From Lepus europaeus (taxonomy: Eukaryota; Chordata; Mammalia; Lagomorpha; Leporidae): a stretch of DNA of 64,000 nt. Of this stretch, positions 37,345 through 47,804 are shown one piece after another. The notes under the pieces are model-generated. The model was given only the letters and a program-made list of their open reading frames with translations. It searched no databases and was not told where the DNA came from. The stretch lies in NCBI RefSeq assembly GCF_033115175.1, contig NC_084835.1, positions 86,115,948 to 86,179,947 of the forward strand, in the 5' to 3' direction. Made by a program: the position numbers and the translations under genes. How positions within the stretch are numbered: the first letter of the stretch is position 1; each line of letters starts with the position of its first letter.

Positions 37345-37665
37345 AGGGAGTGAGTCTTTAGCTGAGTGGCTAGGATGTCAGCATCCTTGGATTCAATTCC
37401 CAGTTGTGGCTCCTTATTTTAGCTTCCCTCCAATGCAGACCCTGAGAGGCAGTGGTGATGATTCAAGTAATTGGGTTCCTGTCACCCCAGAGGGACAACT
37501 AGATTAAGTTCCTTACTTACAAGTTTTGCCCCCCCCCCCCCAGCTCTGCCTCTTGCCCCTGACCCCAAGTCTGGCTGTTATGGGCATTTGCAGTGTGAAA
37601 TAGCAGACAGAATCTGTCTCTGTTTGTCAAGTAAAAAAAAAAAAGAGAGAGATCGAACAAATAAA
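37345..37665 (+). mobile_element. Old CSINE with C13 run
   Basis: Diverged + strand copy: GCTGAGTGGCTAGGATGTCAGCATCC, GATTCAATTCCCAG, GACCCTGAGAGGCAG, GATGATTCAAGTAATTGGG and GTGAAATAGCAGACAGAATC. A homopolymer of 13 C lies at 37529-37541, and the tail is A-rich. Confidence 0.75.
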
Positions 37666-37689
37666 ATAATATGAATTTGAGTCCATTCT

Positions 37690-39990
37690 TACAGGCTCCA
37701 GCTCATGCTTATGCATCCCAATTTATTCTTGCTTTCTAACCTACAAGGCTCTTGATTGCCATTCCCTTCCATAGAACATCACAGTGGTCTATTATTACAA
37801 GATAATATTATGCTTATTGGACTCAGCAATTAGGAAATAGCACCTCTTCCACACACAATAGTAATATACTTGCAAGCCAGAGGGTAGGAAATCCTACAGA
37901 AATTTAAGGGATCTGCTGCCATGGTAAAATGTCTAAGTGTCCTATGGTCTAGAGGATATCAAAATATCCCTTTCAGTGTGAAGGACAAGTTGCTGGATCC
38001 TTTGTCTTCTACCACCGACAGACACAAAGCCCTGGGACCCTCTTTGCATCCAAGAAGCAACATACAGCTTCTTTCAGTGTGCTCCTGTGATTAATTTACT
38101 GAGTGATACAAATGGCTGCTGATTTGGGGTGGAACTGGAGTAAGAGATTGCTTGGCACCAAGTCCAGGCTGCCATGGAACTGCTCTGACACTAGTGTCAT
38201 GTGACTGAGAATATCCAAATATGCTTATAGCATTCATGGCAGATGAAGACACTGTGTGTCACTTTTGGCAACCCTTGTGGCTAAATTACAGAACAGACCC
38301 TTATGATTTTGGAGCAAAATCATATTATCCCTTCATACAATCATTTCCCCATTGATACAGGTTTTAGGTTGCTAGCTGCCCTCAATAGATACTGAATACT
38401 TGGTCCTGGGCCACAAAGTTACAAAGCAATTTGAGTATTCCACCATAAATTGGTGTTGTCTGGTCTAATAAGCAATAAAATTGGTCATAGCATAGATGTT
38501 TTCCATTACCAAATAGAAACAATATATGCAAAACTATCCTTAAAAAATGACCTTAGAAACTGAGCTTAAGCAGCCGGCGCTGTGGTGTAGCAGGTTAAAG
38601 CCCTGGCCTGAGGAACCGGCATCCCATATGGCTGCTGGTTTTAGTTCTGGCTGCTCCTCTTCCGATCCAGTTCTCTGCTATGTCCTGGGAAAGCAGTAGA
38701 AGATGGCATAAGTCCTTGGGCCCCTGTACCCATATGGGAGACTTGGAAGAAGGTTCTGGCTCCTGGCCTTGGGTTGGCACAGCTCCGGCCATTGCAGCCG
38801 TCTGAGGAGTGAGCCTGCGGATGGAAGACCTCTCTCTCTGTCTCTACTTCTTTCTATAACTTGTCTTTCAAATAAATAAAATAAATCTTTAAAAAAATCA
38901 ACATATAAGCTGAAAGAAAGGCCAGTAAATTAAAAAAAAAAACTGAGCTTAAGCAAACTCTAAAGACACAAGTAAGTTGAATGAAAATGTGGTCCAGATG
39001 CTCAAAGCCCTTACTCCTGCTATACTACCTTCTCTCAACCTGTGGTCTCATAGGGAACTCTAAGATCATTTAAGTGAAAAAAAATCTTTGCCTTGTGCTT
39101 TACAGATGGTTCTGCATGGTATACAGACCCATTAAACAGTGTATGACTACTGCACTATAGTCCCATCCAGAAACCTGGGCAGTGCCAGAAGGAGAGGTAG
39201 CAAGTGTTACATGTCTATACTTCACTGTGAAAGCTTTAGAAGGATAGTCAGGGACTTGGAGAGAATACAAGTGAAAAATTGGTGACAAGAAGATCTGGGT
39301 AAGAAGTTTCTGGATATACTTATCTACATGGGCACCCACTGTGCACATCCCAAGTGCATGATTATCAAAGAATGATCCCATTGGAATAGGATTTTAATAA
39401 TCATGTGGATAGGATGATCCATTCTATGGGTACTGGTTAGCCTCCTTCCCCAACACTCTTGTCATTGCCTGATATGTTCATCAATGTAGTGATCATGGTG
39501 ACAGGGGTAGAGGCTGTGCATTGTCTCAGCAACATGTATTCCCACTCACCAAGAGTGACCTGGACAGAGCTACTGCTGGGTACCCAATCTGCCAGCAACA
39601 TAGTTCAGCATTGACATGGCATCATTCCCTAGACAATGACTTAGAAAAAACTGACCAGCCAGCTACCTGTAGGCAGGTTGATTACATTGGATTGCATCCA
39701 TCATGAAGGGGCTGTACATTGTTCTTATTGGAAAAGACACTAACTCTCTTTATGTATTTCCTATACAAAGAAAATTCTATGATTCATCAGCAAAAGTCAT
39801 CAATTTGACCAATTTTAGCTATAGATGAGAGCCCAGTAAAAGATAATTTACAGTATTTTTATGTACAATTAAAAAAGAAGCAAACAAAGTTGTGTTATCT
39901 TAGATCCAGGTTCTTAATTGCAGTGATGTTCAAATTATGAAGCAGAAGAAGTCTCCAAAGGTAGATTAAGTTATACTGCATGAACAGCCT
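37690..39990 (+). pseudogene. ERVL-type endogenous retrovirus pol relic
   Basis: A degraded class III (ERVL) pol region on the + strand. 37780-38470 follows the ERVL reverse-transcriptase to RNase H connection in nucleotide order. 39098-39120 encodes an RNase H-like start. 39521-39706 is a 61-codon open stretch like the integrase N-terminus: the zinc-binding CxxC motif is broken because its first cysteine is Tyr21 (39581-39583; Cys24 remains), and an Asp54 at the expected first DDE position is still present. Stops and frameshifts occur throughout, and a CSINE is inserted at 38573-38942. No gag, env or paired LTR was recognised. It is not functional. The outer limits are uncertain. Confidence 0.7.
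38556..38955 (+). mobile_element. CSINE with 16-bp TSD and extra 3' sequence
   Basis: Full-length SINE: head GCCGGCGCTGTGGTG from 38573, B-box region GGTTTTAGTTCTGG, tail CTTTCAAATAAATAAAATAAATCTTT then A7. The TSD AAACTGAGCTTAAGCA is at 38557-38572 and again, perfectly, at 38940-38955. Between the first A-run and the second (38932-38942) lies a 34-base non-SINE segment, 38898-38931. Confidence 0.95.
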
Positions 39991-39994
39991 CAAA

Positions 39995-41510
39995 CCTGAT
40001 CGCTTCAAACAACATTTCTTTCTCTATTTTTGCTGGAGGCTCTGAGTCAGTGTTCACATTGACAAACCATTCATCTTTGGAATGCTGCCAGTCATTATGG
40101 TGAGGAAAAAAAAATGAAGGTCTTATACTTCTGATGAAATTGATAGGCCTAGGCTGCATACTCCTAACCTTAAGGAAACAAGAAAGTTTTGTGCTACCAT
40201 AGTCAGAATAGTTTGTGAATAAGAGCTCAAGAACACTCCACAGGGGAGGGAAGGCTGTGGCGGGCAGGGTCTCCCACAACACTGAAGAATTGCAGCTCCT
40301 TAGTAGGTATGAGATCTGTGGAAGACTTCTAATCATGTGCAAGACTGGGCCCACTTAGTTTAGGGGCAGAAGATCAGCCACCCAGGCCTGAGGTGTCCAT
40401 TACTTCCCAGCATGGTATAATTAATGATGAGCAATCAGTTCACAGTCATCAAGGCAAAGTAAATTCATGTTCTGTGCATTCTTTAAGAAGGCTTGGCCAT
40501 GGTCATTGCATTTTAGAATTATTTCAAGGCTAAAGCCTTACAGTTTTGGTGTTCTGATCTATGTGCTTGCAAAGATACCTAGTTATACAGACATAATGAA
40601 GAGATCACTGGTTTTCTTATAGTTATAGCCATTATGCCCCCATTGGACTTCATTTCTAAGTGAATTCAGTGGAAAGGAGCAAGAAGAAAGGCCACAGCCT
40701 TGTTGGAGAACAACCACTCATTCAAGGTTGTCAGCTGTCTGCTTTCAGCTGCATCAGAAGAGATTGTGTTGGGATGACATGCATCCCAGGATAAGATTGT
40801 TTTGAACAATATGAGAAATCAGTGGCATTCAGGCCAAATTAAATCTAATTTACTCTACAAATTGCCAAACTATCAGTCCTATTAAATCTGCTTATTAAAA
40901 GGCAGGAGAGTCGGCCTGGGTCGCAAGCTGTGGCTGGGATAATAAGACATAGATGAAGCCCACTAATGTAGATAAATCATGTTTGATTTCCAGGCCAGAG
41001 GTAGCCAATGGGAGGGCTTTCACCTTGCCTCCCCTGTCATCCAGAGGTGTCTGCCAGTCAGTCGAAATGTCCCCAGAGTCAGGCTTACTGATTGATTTCC
41101 ATGGCACTGGAAGGCCCATGTCATTGCCCCTAATCTGGGGTCATTAATAAAACCAACTGTATTTGTCTCTAGTTATCCATTTTGCAAAGTAAAATTTCAG
41201 CTGTGCTTTATGATTTGTGGATGAGTGGGATAAGGAGGGTAGAGTGGCAGATAATGGTGGTGGCAGTGGCAAGGCTAGGAGGTTGGTATGGGATACTCTT
41301 AAATGCTAAAGTGTAACTAGGGCAGGCAATAGTGAACCTTTATCCTCAAATTACTGGAGTGATCCATAGAACCTTGTAAGGTTTTTGGAATAAAATGCAC
41401 ATTCTAATAATTGTGAGAATAGAGATAAAATGATGGGGGAAGGGCAATGCTAATTCAAGTCCTATTCTTTTTTTATGAAGATCTGAAGAGTATTTTATAT
41501 ATATTTAAAA
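39995..41510. other. Unassigned DNA downstream of the ERVL relic
   Basis: No secure repeat. A 127-codon minus-strand frame (39971-40354) has no domain. 40870-41160 is listed separately as a candidate conserved block. Confidence 0.4.
40870..41160. promoter_or_regulatory. Candidate conserved non-coding block
   Basis: Repeat-free, balanced-GC block flanked by AT-rich DNA, with GATTGATTTCC and TTAATAAAACC words. There is no open frame or splice pattern. A regulatory role is inferred only from composition and the absence of repeats. Confidence 0.2.
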
Positions 41511-41654
41511 TTTTTATATTTTTAAAAAGGAGAGAGACAGAAATAGAAAGAGAGAAATAGAGAGATAGCGAGAGAGAGCGAGAGCGAGCGAGAGAGAGAG
41601 ATGTTGGTTCATTCTCAAAAAATATACATATATATTTTTTTGTGCAAATCATAA

Positions 41655-42120
<466 letters not shown>

Positions 42121-42188
<68 letters not shown>

Positions 42189-42189
42189 A
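42121..42189. repeat. (TA)n(CA)n microsatellite at the retrocopy tail
   Basis: TA repeats to about 42165 followed by CA repeats. It directly follows the A-run of the RPL28 retrocopy and probably grew from it. Confidence 0.95.
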
Positions 42190-42409
42190 CAGCCAGGCCT
42201 AAACCATTCTGGGCCCAGGATCCAGGAACTCAATTTGGGACTCCCATGTGGTAAAGGAACAAAATACTTAAGCCATTACCTGCTGTTTCCCATGAAAGGT
42301 GAAATCAGAATCAGAGTAGAGACTTGAACCCAGGCACTGTGAGAAGGGTTGTCCAGTGTCCCAATGGGACATCTCAACCACTGTGCCAAATACTTGAGCC
42401 TGAAATATT

Positions 42410-43075
42410 ATTCTGTAAGAAAGATTAGACTTTGTTTATAGTGTCCACCTGCTTGGAATACCCTACTTCAGGGTCACCAATAACTAAAGCCTACCCTTCT
42501 TTGGGGGTCTATCTTAAATCCCCCCTCCTTTAATATTCCAGTTCTTAGCTCTGCTTTCCTTCTCTTGAACTTCTGCCCCAGGGAGTATTACACAATAGTA
42601 TCTGGCTTGGCAATTAACTTTTCTTTCACCACAACGCACTTTGATTAGTCTTTGTAAATTATTTTCCTAAAACTTGAAAATAAGTATGTGGAGAGATCTC
42701 ACAAGATGATATTACCCAAGATGGTAAATTAGTAATGCACACTCATTCCTAACCTCTCCTTCAATGTTTTTTCCGAGTTAAATCTTGAGGGGAAAGGAAC
42801 TTCATTTAAGATGTACGTTGGAGTGGGCTAGGGACTGACTTGGGAATGCAATGTGAACTTTATTCTTGTCTCTGGAGCTGGAGAAAGCAGAGTCTTCCAC
42901 AGGATGCAGGCAGACAGATTCACCAATTCAGAAGTCTCCTTTTGTTGAAATTTGCCCTGCAAGCAACTTTCCCAGATTCATTTCTGAGCCTCTAATTTGT
43001 GCAGCCTTTAGCTCAGACAATTTTGCAATAGATACTTTTCTCAAAGTAGAAATAGGGAGAAGGATTGAGGATAGA
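42410..43075. other. Unassigned DNA with possible L2 trace
   Basis: 42440-42620 (GCTTGGAATACCCTAC, TAGCTCTGCTTTCC) faintly resembles an L2 3' region. The rest is unassigned. Confidence 0.35.
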
Positions 43076-43076
43076 C

Positions 43077-43321
43077 AGCAACTTTCTTTTCTTTTCTTTT
43101 TTTAAACTTTTATTTAATGAATATAAATATCCAAAGTACAGCTTATGGATTACAATGGCTTCCCCCCCCCATAACTTCCCTCCCACCCAAAACCCTCCCC
43201 TTTCCCGCTCCCTCTCCCCTTCCATTCACATCAAGATTCATTTTCAATTCTCTTTATATACAGAAGATCAGTTTAGTATATATTAAGTAAAGATTTCAAC
43301 AGTAAGAGCAACTTTCTTTTC
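43077..43321 (-). mobile_element. Lagomorph LINE-1 3' end with perfect TSD
   Basis: Complement of the L1 3' terminus: TTAAACTTTTATTTAATGAAT, GGCTTCCCCCCCCC, CTCCCCTTTCCCGCTCCC and AAGATTCATTTTCAATTC, to AAAGATTTCAACAG. The TSD AGCAACTTTCTTTTC is perfect at 43077-43091 and 43307-43321. At about 200 bp it is strongly 5'-truncated, and it looks young. Confidence 0.92.
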
Positions 43322-43636
43322 AAAGATTTTATTTATTTATTTGTCAGGTAGAGTTGCAGACAGTGAGAGAGAGAGAGAGAGAAAAAGGTCTTCCTTCTGT
43401 TGGTTCACTCCCCAAATGGCTGCAATGGCCCGAGCTGCCTCCATCCGAAGCCAGGAGCCAGGTACTTCTTCCCGGTCTCCCATGAGGGTGCAGGAGCCCA
43501 AGGACTTGGGCCTTCTTCTACTGCTTTCCCAGGCCACAGCAGAGAGGTGGATTGGAAGAGGAACAGCCAGGACTAGAACTGGCACCCATATGGGATGCCA
43601 TTAATCTACTGCGCCAAGGCCCTGAGAGCAACTTTT
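43322..43636 (-). mobile_element. CSINE at the LINE-1 target site
   Basis: Reverse-oriented SINE from AAAGATTTTATTTATTTATTTG to CGCCAAGGCC. AGAGCAACTTT follows it at 43625-43635 and also precedes it at 43305-43315, so it used the same target as the LINE-1 next to it. The head is a little short. Confidence 0.9.
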
Positions 43637-43639
43637 GTG

Positions 43640-45650
43640 CATAAAACATAAAACCTGTGGAATGAACTGGTAGGGTTTGGTCACCATTTTGTACAATTCA
43701 ATGCTGAGTCAAGGAATCCTCGAGAGAAAAGTTGAGGTGGGAGAAGGGAGGGATGGAAATTGCTCACAGTAATCCAAAGGCCTTATTAGTCTGTAATTAG
43801 GAGTGATGGGAGGAAGCCAAGTGAGGGAAAATTTAAGCTGAATTGCAAGAAAAAAACGAGTTCCTAACAATGAAGAGTATTCAACTGTGGAGGAGGATGA
43901 CAGAGACAGAGCAGCGGCAGTCACTCATAATTTCTTTATTGGTAATTTGGTCTCTATATTTTGGATGAAATACATCTCTGGGAACCATGCCAAGCCATGC
44001 AAGGGATGCCCTTTAACCGGAATTCAGGGTGATAGCATTAATGGCTCTGGGAGAGGAAAATGAGATAATCTTGAGAACCAGCTGAGAATGAGAAGTCGAA
44101 CGAACAAGGTGTTCTCTTAGGTTTGGGTCCTGGAGTTGCACATCATTGCAGCGACTCAGAGATGATGGTTGTACCGCTGGAGCAGAAACCAGCAATCTCT
44201 CATCTGCTTCCCAGTGTCTCCAGAGGGCATTTCAAACTGCCTTCAACCTTGGAAAAGCCTCAGTTCTCAGGGTATCAATCAGCAGGACAGACAACGGAAG
44301 TTTAAAATCCTACTCCATTCTATGTTGTAGGTTTGTTGGAAGGGGAAAAAAGCAGAAATCGGAGGTGTGGCTTTAAATAAAGTAAAACACACACAAAGTA
44401 GTTTGCATTGTGTTTTGTATAAGATTTATGGAAACAAACCTGTGTGGCCTTCCATGTAATGTATTAAACAGCAGGCCATTCTTCCTCTAGTCTCTGGTCC
44501 AGGTGGATTTTCGTCTACTGCTATTTTCACTTTTATTCACTGCCTTTCCAACTACATGTATAGTCTGTTCTCTACTTACTTTTGTAGTACTACTCATATC
44601 TTATTTTTTAGTTTTATAGTTTGCATTTTAATTTATTTTATGTACTTATACATATCCAAACATGGACAGACTTACATACATGTGCACTCATGTGCATGCA
44701 CACACACATTTTAAATAACACTTTTTGCACTTAACACCTTGGAAATCCAGTGTTTCTGGGAATATAATTTGAGGAAATGTTTCTTGCATTTTACAACTCA
44801 ATTCACTCCTGTTCTTCAAACCCATTTTCCTACCACTGCTAAAATAGCATTTGTCACCACTCTTCTACCTGGAATCTATCTTCACACATTTTACTGTGTA
44901 AGAAATCTCCCTCCCTTTTGAGGTTCATACCCAACATTACTACTGTAAAGTGTCATTGTGAATTTCCTCAGCAGAGAGGCACCTCACTTTTCTTTGAAGT
45001 TCAGAAACCTGTTGAATGACTCAAGGACGCTCAACACATCCACCTCCCACCATAGGTGTTTGACTCTCTCTCTCTCAGAATGATGTGTTTCCTCAAATTT
45101 GAGGGTCATATTTCACATAGCTTCATGCTCCCTGGAGCACCCAGTAGGGTCTTTTTAATCTTGTGGGTGCTTAGAAAGTTATGCTTTTAGAGAATGAATT
45201 AATTAATAATCAGAAGATGGATTTTGCATTATATTGTTTCTCTACTTAGGATGTGCACCATTTACTCTTTCCTCCAAGGTCTCATAAGGTCCTGTAGTTT
45301 CTCTAATACCATGTGTAAGGTTAAGCACATTAGGTCACTACTGTTGGTCAATATTCTTTCCTGCATCTCCTGAGTTTTTTCTTTCTCTGCACCACTACAC
45401 AAACTAAATCTTCCACCTCAAGCGGTTGCATCTTTTGGTTGGCTCTTTAGGACTGGCCAAGCTATGCTGTCCCAGGAAACCTCTTCTGGCCATCCAGTTT
45501 CATCAAAGTACCCTGAATTTTTATTGTAATCATAATTAAGTTTCATATAGCAGCACTTAATTATTTTCTGTTCTATGGAAATTGTTTTTGTTTCTCCAAG
45601 TAGAACATTAATTAATTGAGAAATATGAAGAATGGTGATGAAATATTTGA
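43640..45650. other. Unassigned DNA
   Basis: Largely unique. 44640-44760 has words reminiscent of ancient LINE-1 (CACTTAACACCTTGGAAATC), not secure. No coding signal. Confidence 0.4.
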
Positions 45651-45654
45651 ACTC

Positions 45655-45885
45655 TAGAGTCAACTGCTGGTTGGAAACTGACACTTATTAGCTTTGGGAT
45701 TTAGGCAAGTGTCTACCCCATCCATGCTTCACTTTTCTCATCTGTAAATGGGGATAACAATAATACATACATTATTAAATTAAATGAGCTAAAACCCATA
45801 AAATATGGATCAAAGCCAGGCAAATAGAAGTACTTTATATAAGATTACCATCATCATCATCATTATCAGGAAAAAAGAATTATTA
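45655..45885 (+). mobile_element. MIR
   Basis: TTTGGGATTTAGGCAAGTGTC, TTTTCTCATCTGTAAATGGGG, ATAACAATAATACATAC and AATTAAATGAGCTAAAACCC follow MIR order; CATCATCATCAT at the end is a local expansion. Confidence 0.85.
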
Positions 45886-45967
45886 TCTTATTTTCTATCT
45901 TTTCTTTCAAGTGTATAGTGGAGTGACAGACATATGATACACAATTAATAAATTCCACAGAAGTCAA

Positions 45968-46298
45968 GGGGCTGGCTCCATGGCGTAGTAAGTTGATCCT
46001 CCTCCTGTGGCACCAGCATCCCATATTAGCACCGGTTCTAGTCCCGGATGCCTGTCTTCTAATCCAGTTCTCTGCTATGGCCTAGGAAAGCAGTGAAAGG
46101 ATGGTCCGAATGCTTGGGCCCCTGCACCTGCATGGGAGACCAGGAAGAGATGTCTGGCTTCTGGCTTTGGATCCGCGCAGCTCAGGCCGTTGAGGCCATC
46201 TGGGGTGTGAACCAATGGAAGGAAGACTTTCTTTCTGTCTCTCTCTCTCACTGCCTGTAACTCTACCTCTCCAATAAATAAATAAAATCTTAAAAAAA
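45968..46298 (+). mobile_element. CSINE
   Basis: Full-length + strand copy: GGGGCTGGCTCCATGGCG, GGTTCTAGTCCCGG (B-box-like), CTCCAATAAATAAATAAAATCTT and an A-run. AGAAGTCA lies on both sides (before 45968 and after 46298), a probable short TSD. The head shares the 'GATCCTCCTCCTG' words of young copies while the tail is the AATAAAT type. Confidence 0.9.
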
Positions 46299-46303
46299 GA
46301 AGT

Positions 46304-47280
46304 CATTTATTCAGCAAATATTTATTGAAATTACATCTAGATGCTAGGTTAGTTCTTTTTTTTTTTTTTTTTTTTGACAAGCAGAGTGGACAGTGAGAGA
46401 GAGAGAGACAGAGAGAAAGGTCTTCCTTTGCCATTGGTTCACCCTCCAATGGCCACCGCAGCCGGCACACCGCGCTGATCCGATGGCAGGAGCCAGGTGC
46501 TTCTCCTGGTCTCCCATGCAGGTGCAGGGCCCAAGCACTTGGGCCATCCTCCACTGCCTTCCTGGGCCATAGCAGAGAGCTGGCCTGGAAGAGGGGCAAC
46601 CGGGACAGAATCCGGTGCCCCTACCAGGACTAGAACCCGGTGTGCCGGCGCCGCTAGGTGGAGGATTAGCCTATTGAGCCACAGCACCGGCTGCTAGGTT
46701 AGTTCTAAGAGCTAAAGAAACAGAAGAAATCAAAAGAGGTGGTACCTTGATCTCAGGAAATTATATTTCATCAATGGAAGATAAAAAAATCAAATAATAA
46801 TATATGTAATATATTCATGTAACTATAATTGTAGTAAAATATGTTATATGATATATAGTCATAAAGAATATTTTAATAGTGCACCTGTCAGAGCATTCTA
46901 TAATATAATAATGTATAATATGATAATACAAGTTAATATAGCAGTATGCAAATAAATGAAGTCAAAAGGGCTATTTTGCATGGGTAGTTAGGGAAGACCT
47001 CTGATAAGGTGACTTGATAAGAAATCCTAAAGATGGAGCCACATGGATACTAGGGGAAAGGTTGTTCCAGGAGGAGATAACTGATAAAGCAAAATCTGAG
47101 CTTGGAAAGGGTTTGGTCCTACTTTAGCAAGGGCAATAAATCAGCATGGCTCAAGCAAGCATGATGAAGGGGAAGAGTGGTAAGAAATTAATTGAAGACC
47201 CATTGGGAGTTGGGAGGATGTGGGAATTGTAAACCCTGGTAGGAATTATGGATTTCACCAACTAGTAAGAAAAACTACTG
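46304..47280 (-). mobile_element. L2 LINE, split by a young CSINE
   Basis: Reverse-oriented L2: TTTATTCAGCAAATATTTATTG near its 3' terminus, then after the SINE GGTACCTTGATCTCAGGAAAT, GTTAGGGAAGACCTCTGATAAGG, TTGTTCCAGGAGGAG and GGGGAAGAGTGGTAAGAAATT. This order matches L2 3' regions read in reverse. The AT-rich stretch in the middle is poorly conserved. Confidence 0.65.
46342..46706 (-). mobile_element. Young CSINE with perfect 15-bp TSD
   Basis: Reverse-oriented poly(A)-type CSINE: a T-run, TTGACAAGCAGAGTGGACAG, the body, and GAGCCACAGCACCGGC. TGCTAGGTTAGTTCT occurs at 46342-46356 and 46692-46706 without mismatch. It is one of the best-preserved insertions in the window. Confidence 0.95.
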
Positions 47281-47282
47281 AC

Positions 47283-47800
47283 AAATTGATTCAGTTATTT
47301 ATTGCTGCAAAACAAACTACCTAAAACCTAGTGACCTAAAACATGACCAAATTTCATTACTATGCACAATTCTGTAGATAAGTTGGTAGTTCTATAGTCT
47401 TATGGTGATGAGCTGGGTATGGATCATCCTGAAAAGCCTCACTCACATATCTTTCAATTGGTAAATGTGATGGTCTAGGTGAGCTTCATCTGGGATCACT
47501 CATTTCCATTCCAGGAGACATTTCCTATACTAGTTTTCCTTGAAATCACAGAATGGCTATAGCTATCAACTTGTTTCAGAATAAATGGTCTTAGATAGTC
47601 TCACATGGCTAGTGATTGGTTGTAGATGTAAATTTGGCCACTTGTCCTGAGTAGAAGAATCAATTTCTTTTACATGGTCGCAACAACATTTCAAGAGAGC
47701 AATCACCAATGCTAAAGAATTGTTACATTATGTTTGTCGGTATCCCAATGGCCAAGGAAAATAAATGTCCAAACCTAGAGTTTGTGTATGAGGGGATTAT
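47283..47800 (-). mobile_element. Ancient LTR remnant (MaLR/ERVL-like)
   Basis: AGTTATTTATTGCTGCAAAAC, CCTAGTGACCTAAAACATG and a long decayed downstream segment match the complement of the conserved 3' end of MLT1-class LTRs. Subfamily and far end uncertain. Confidence 0.5.
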
Positions 47801-47804
47801 AAGG

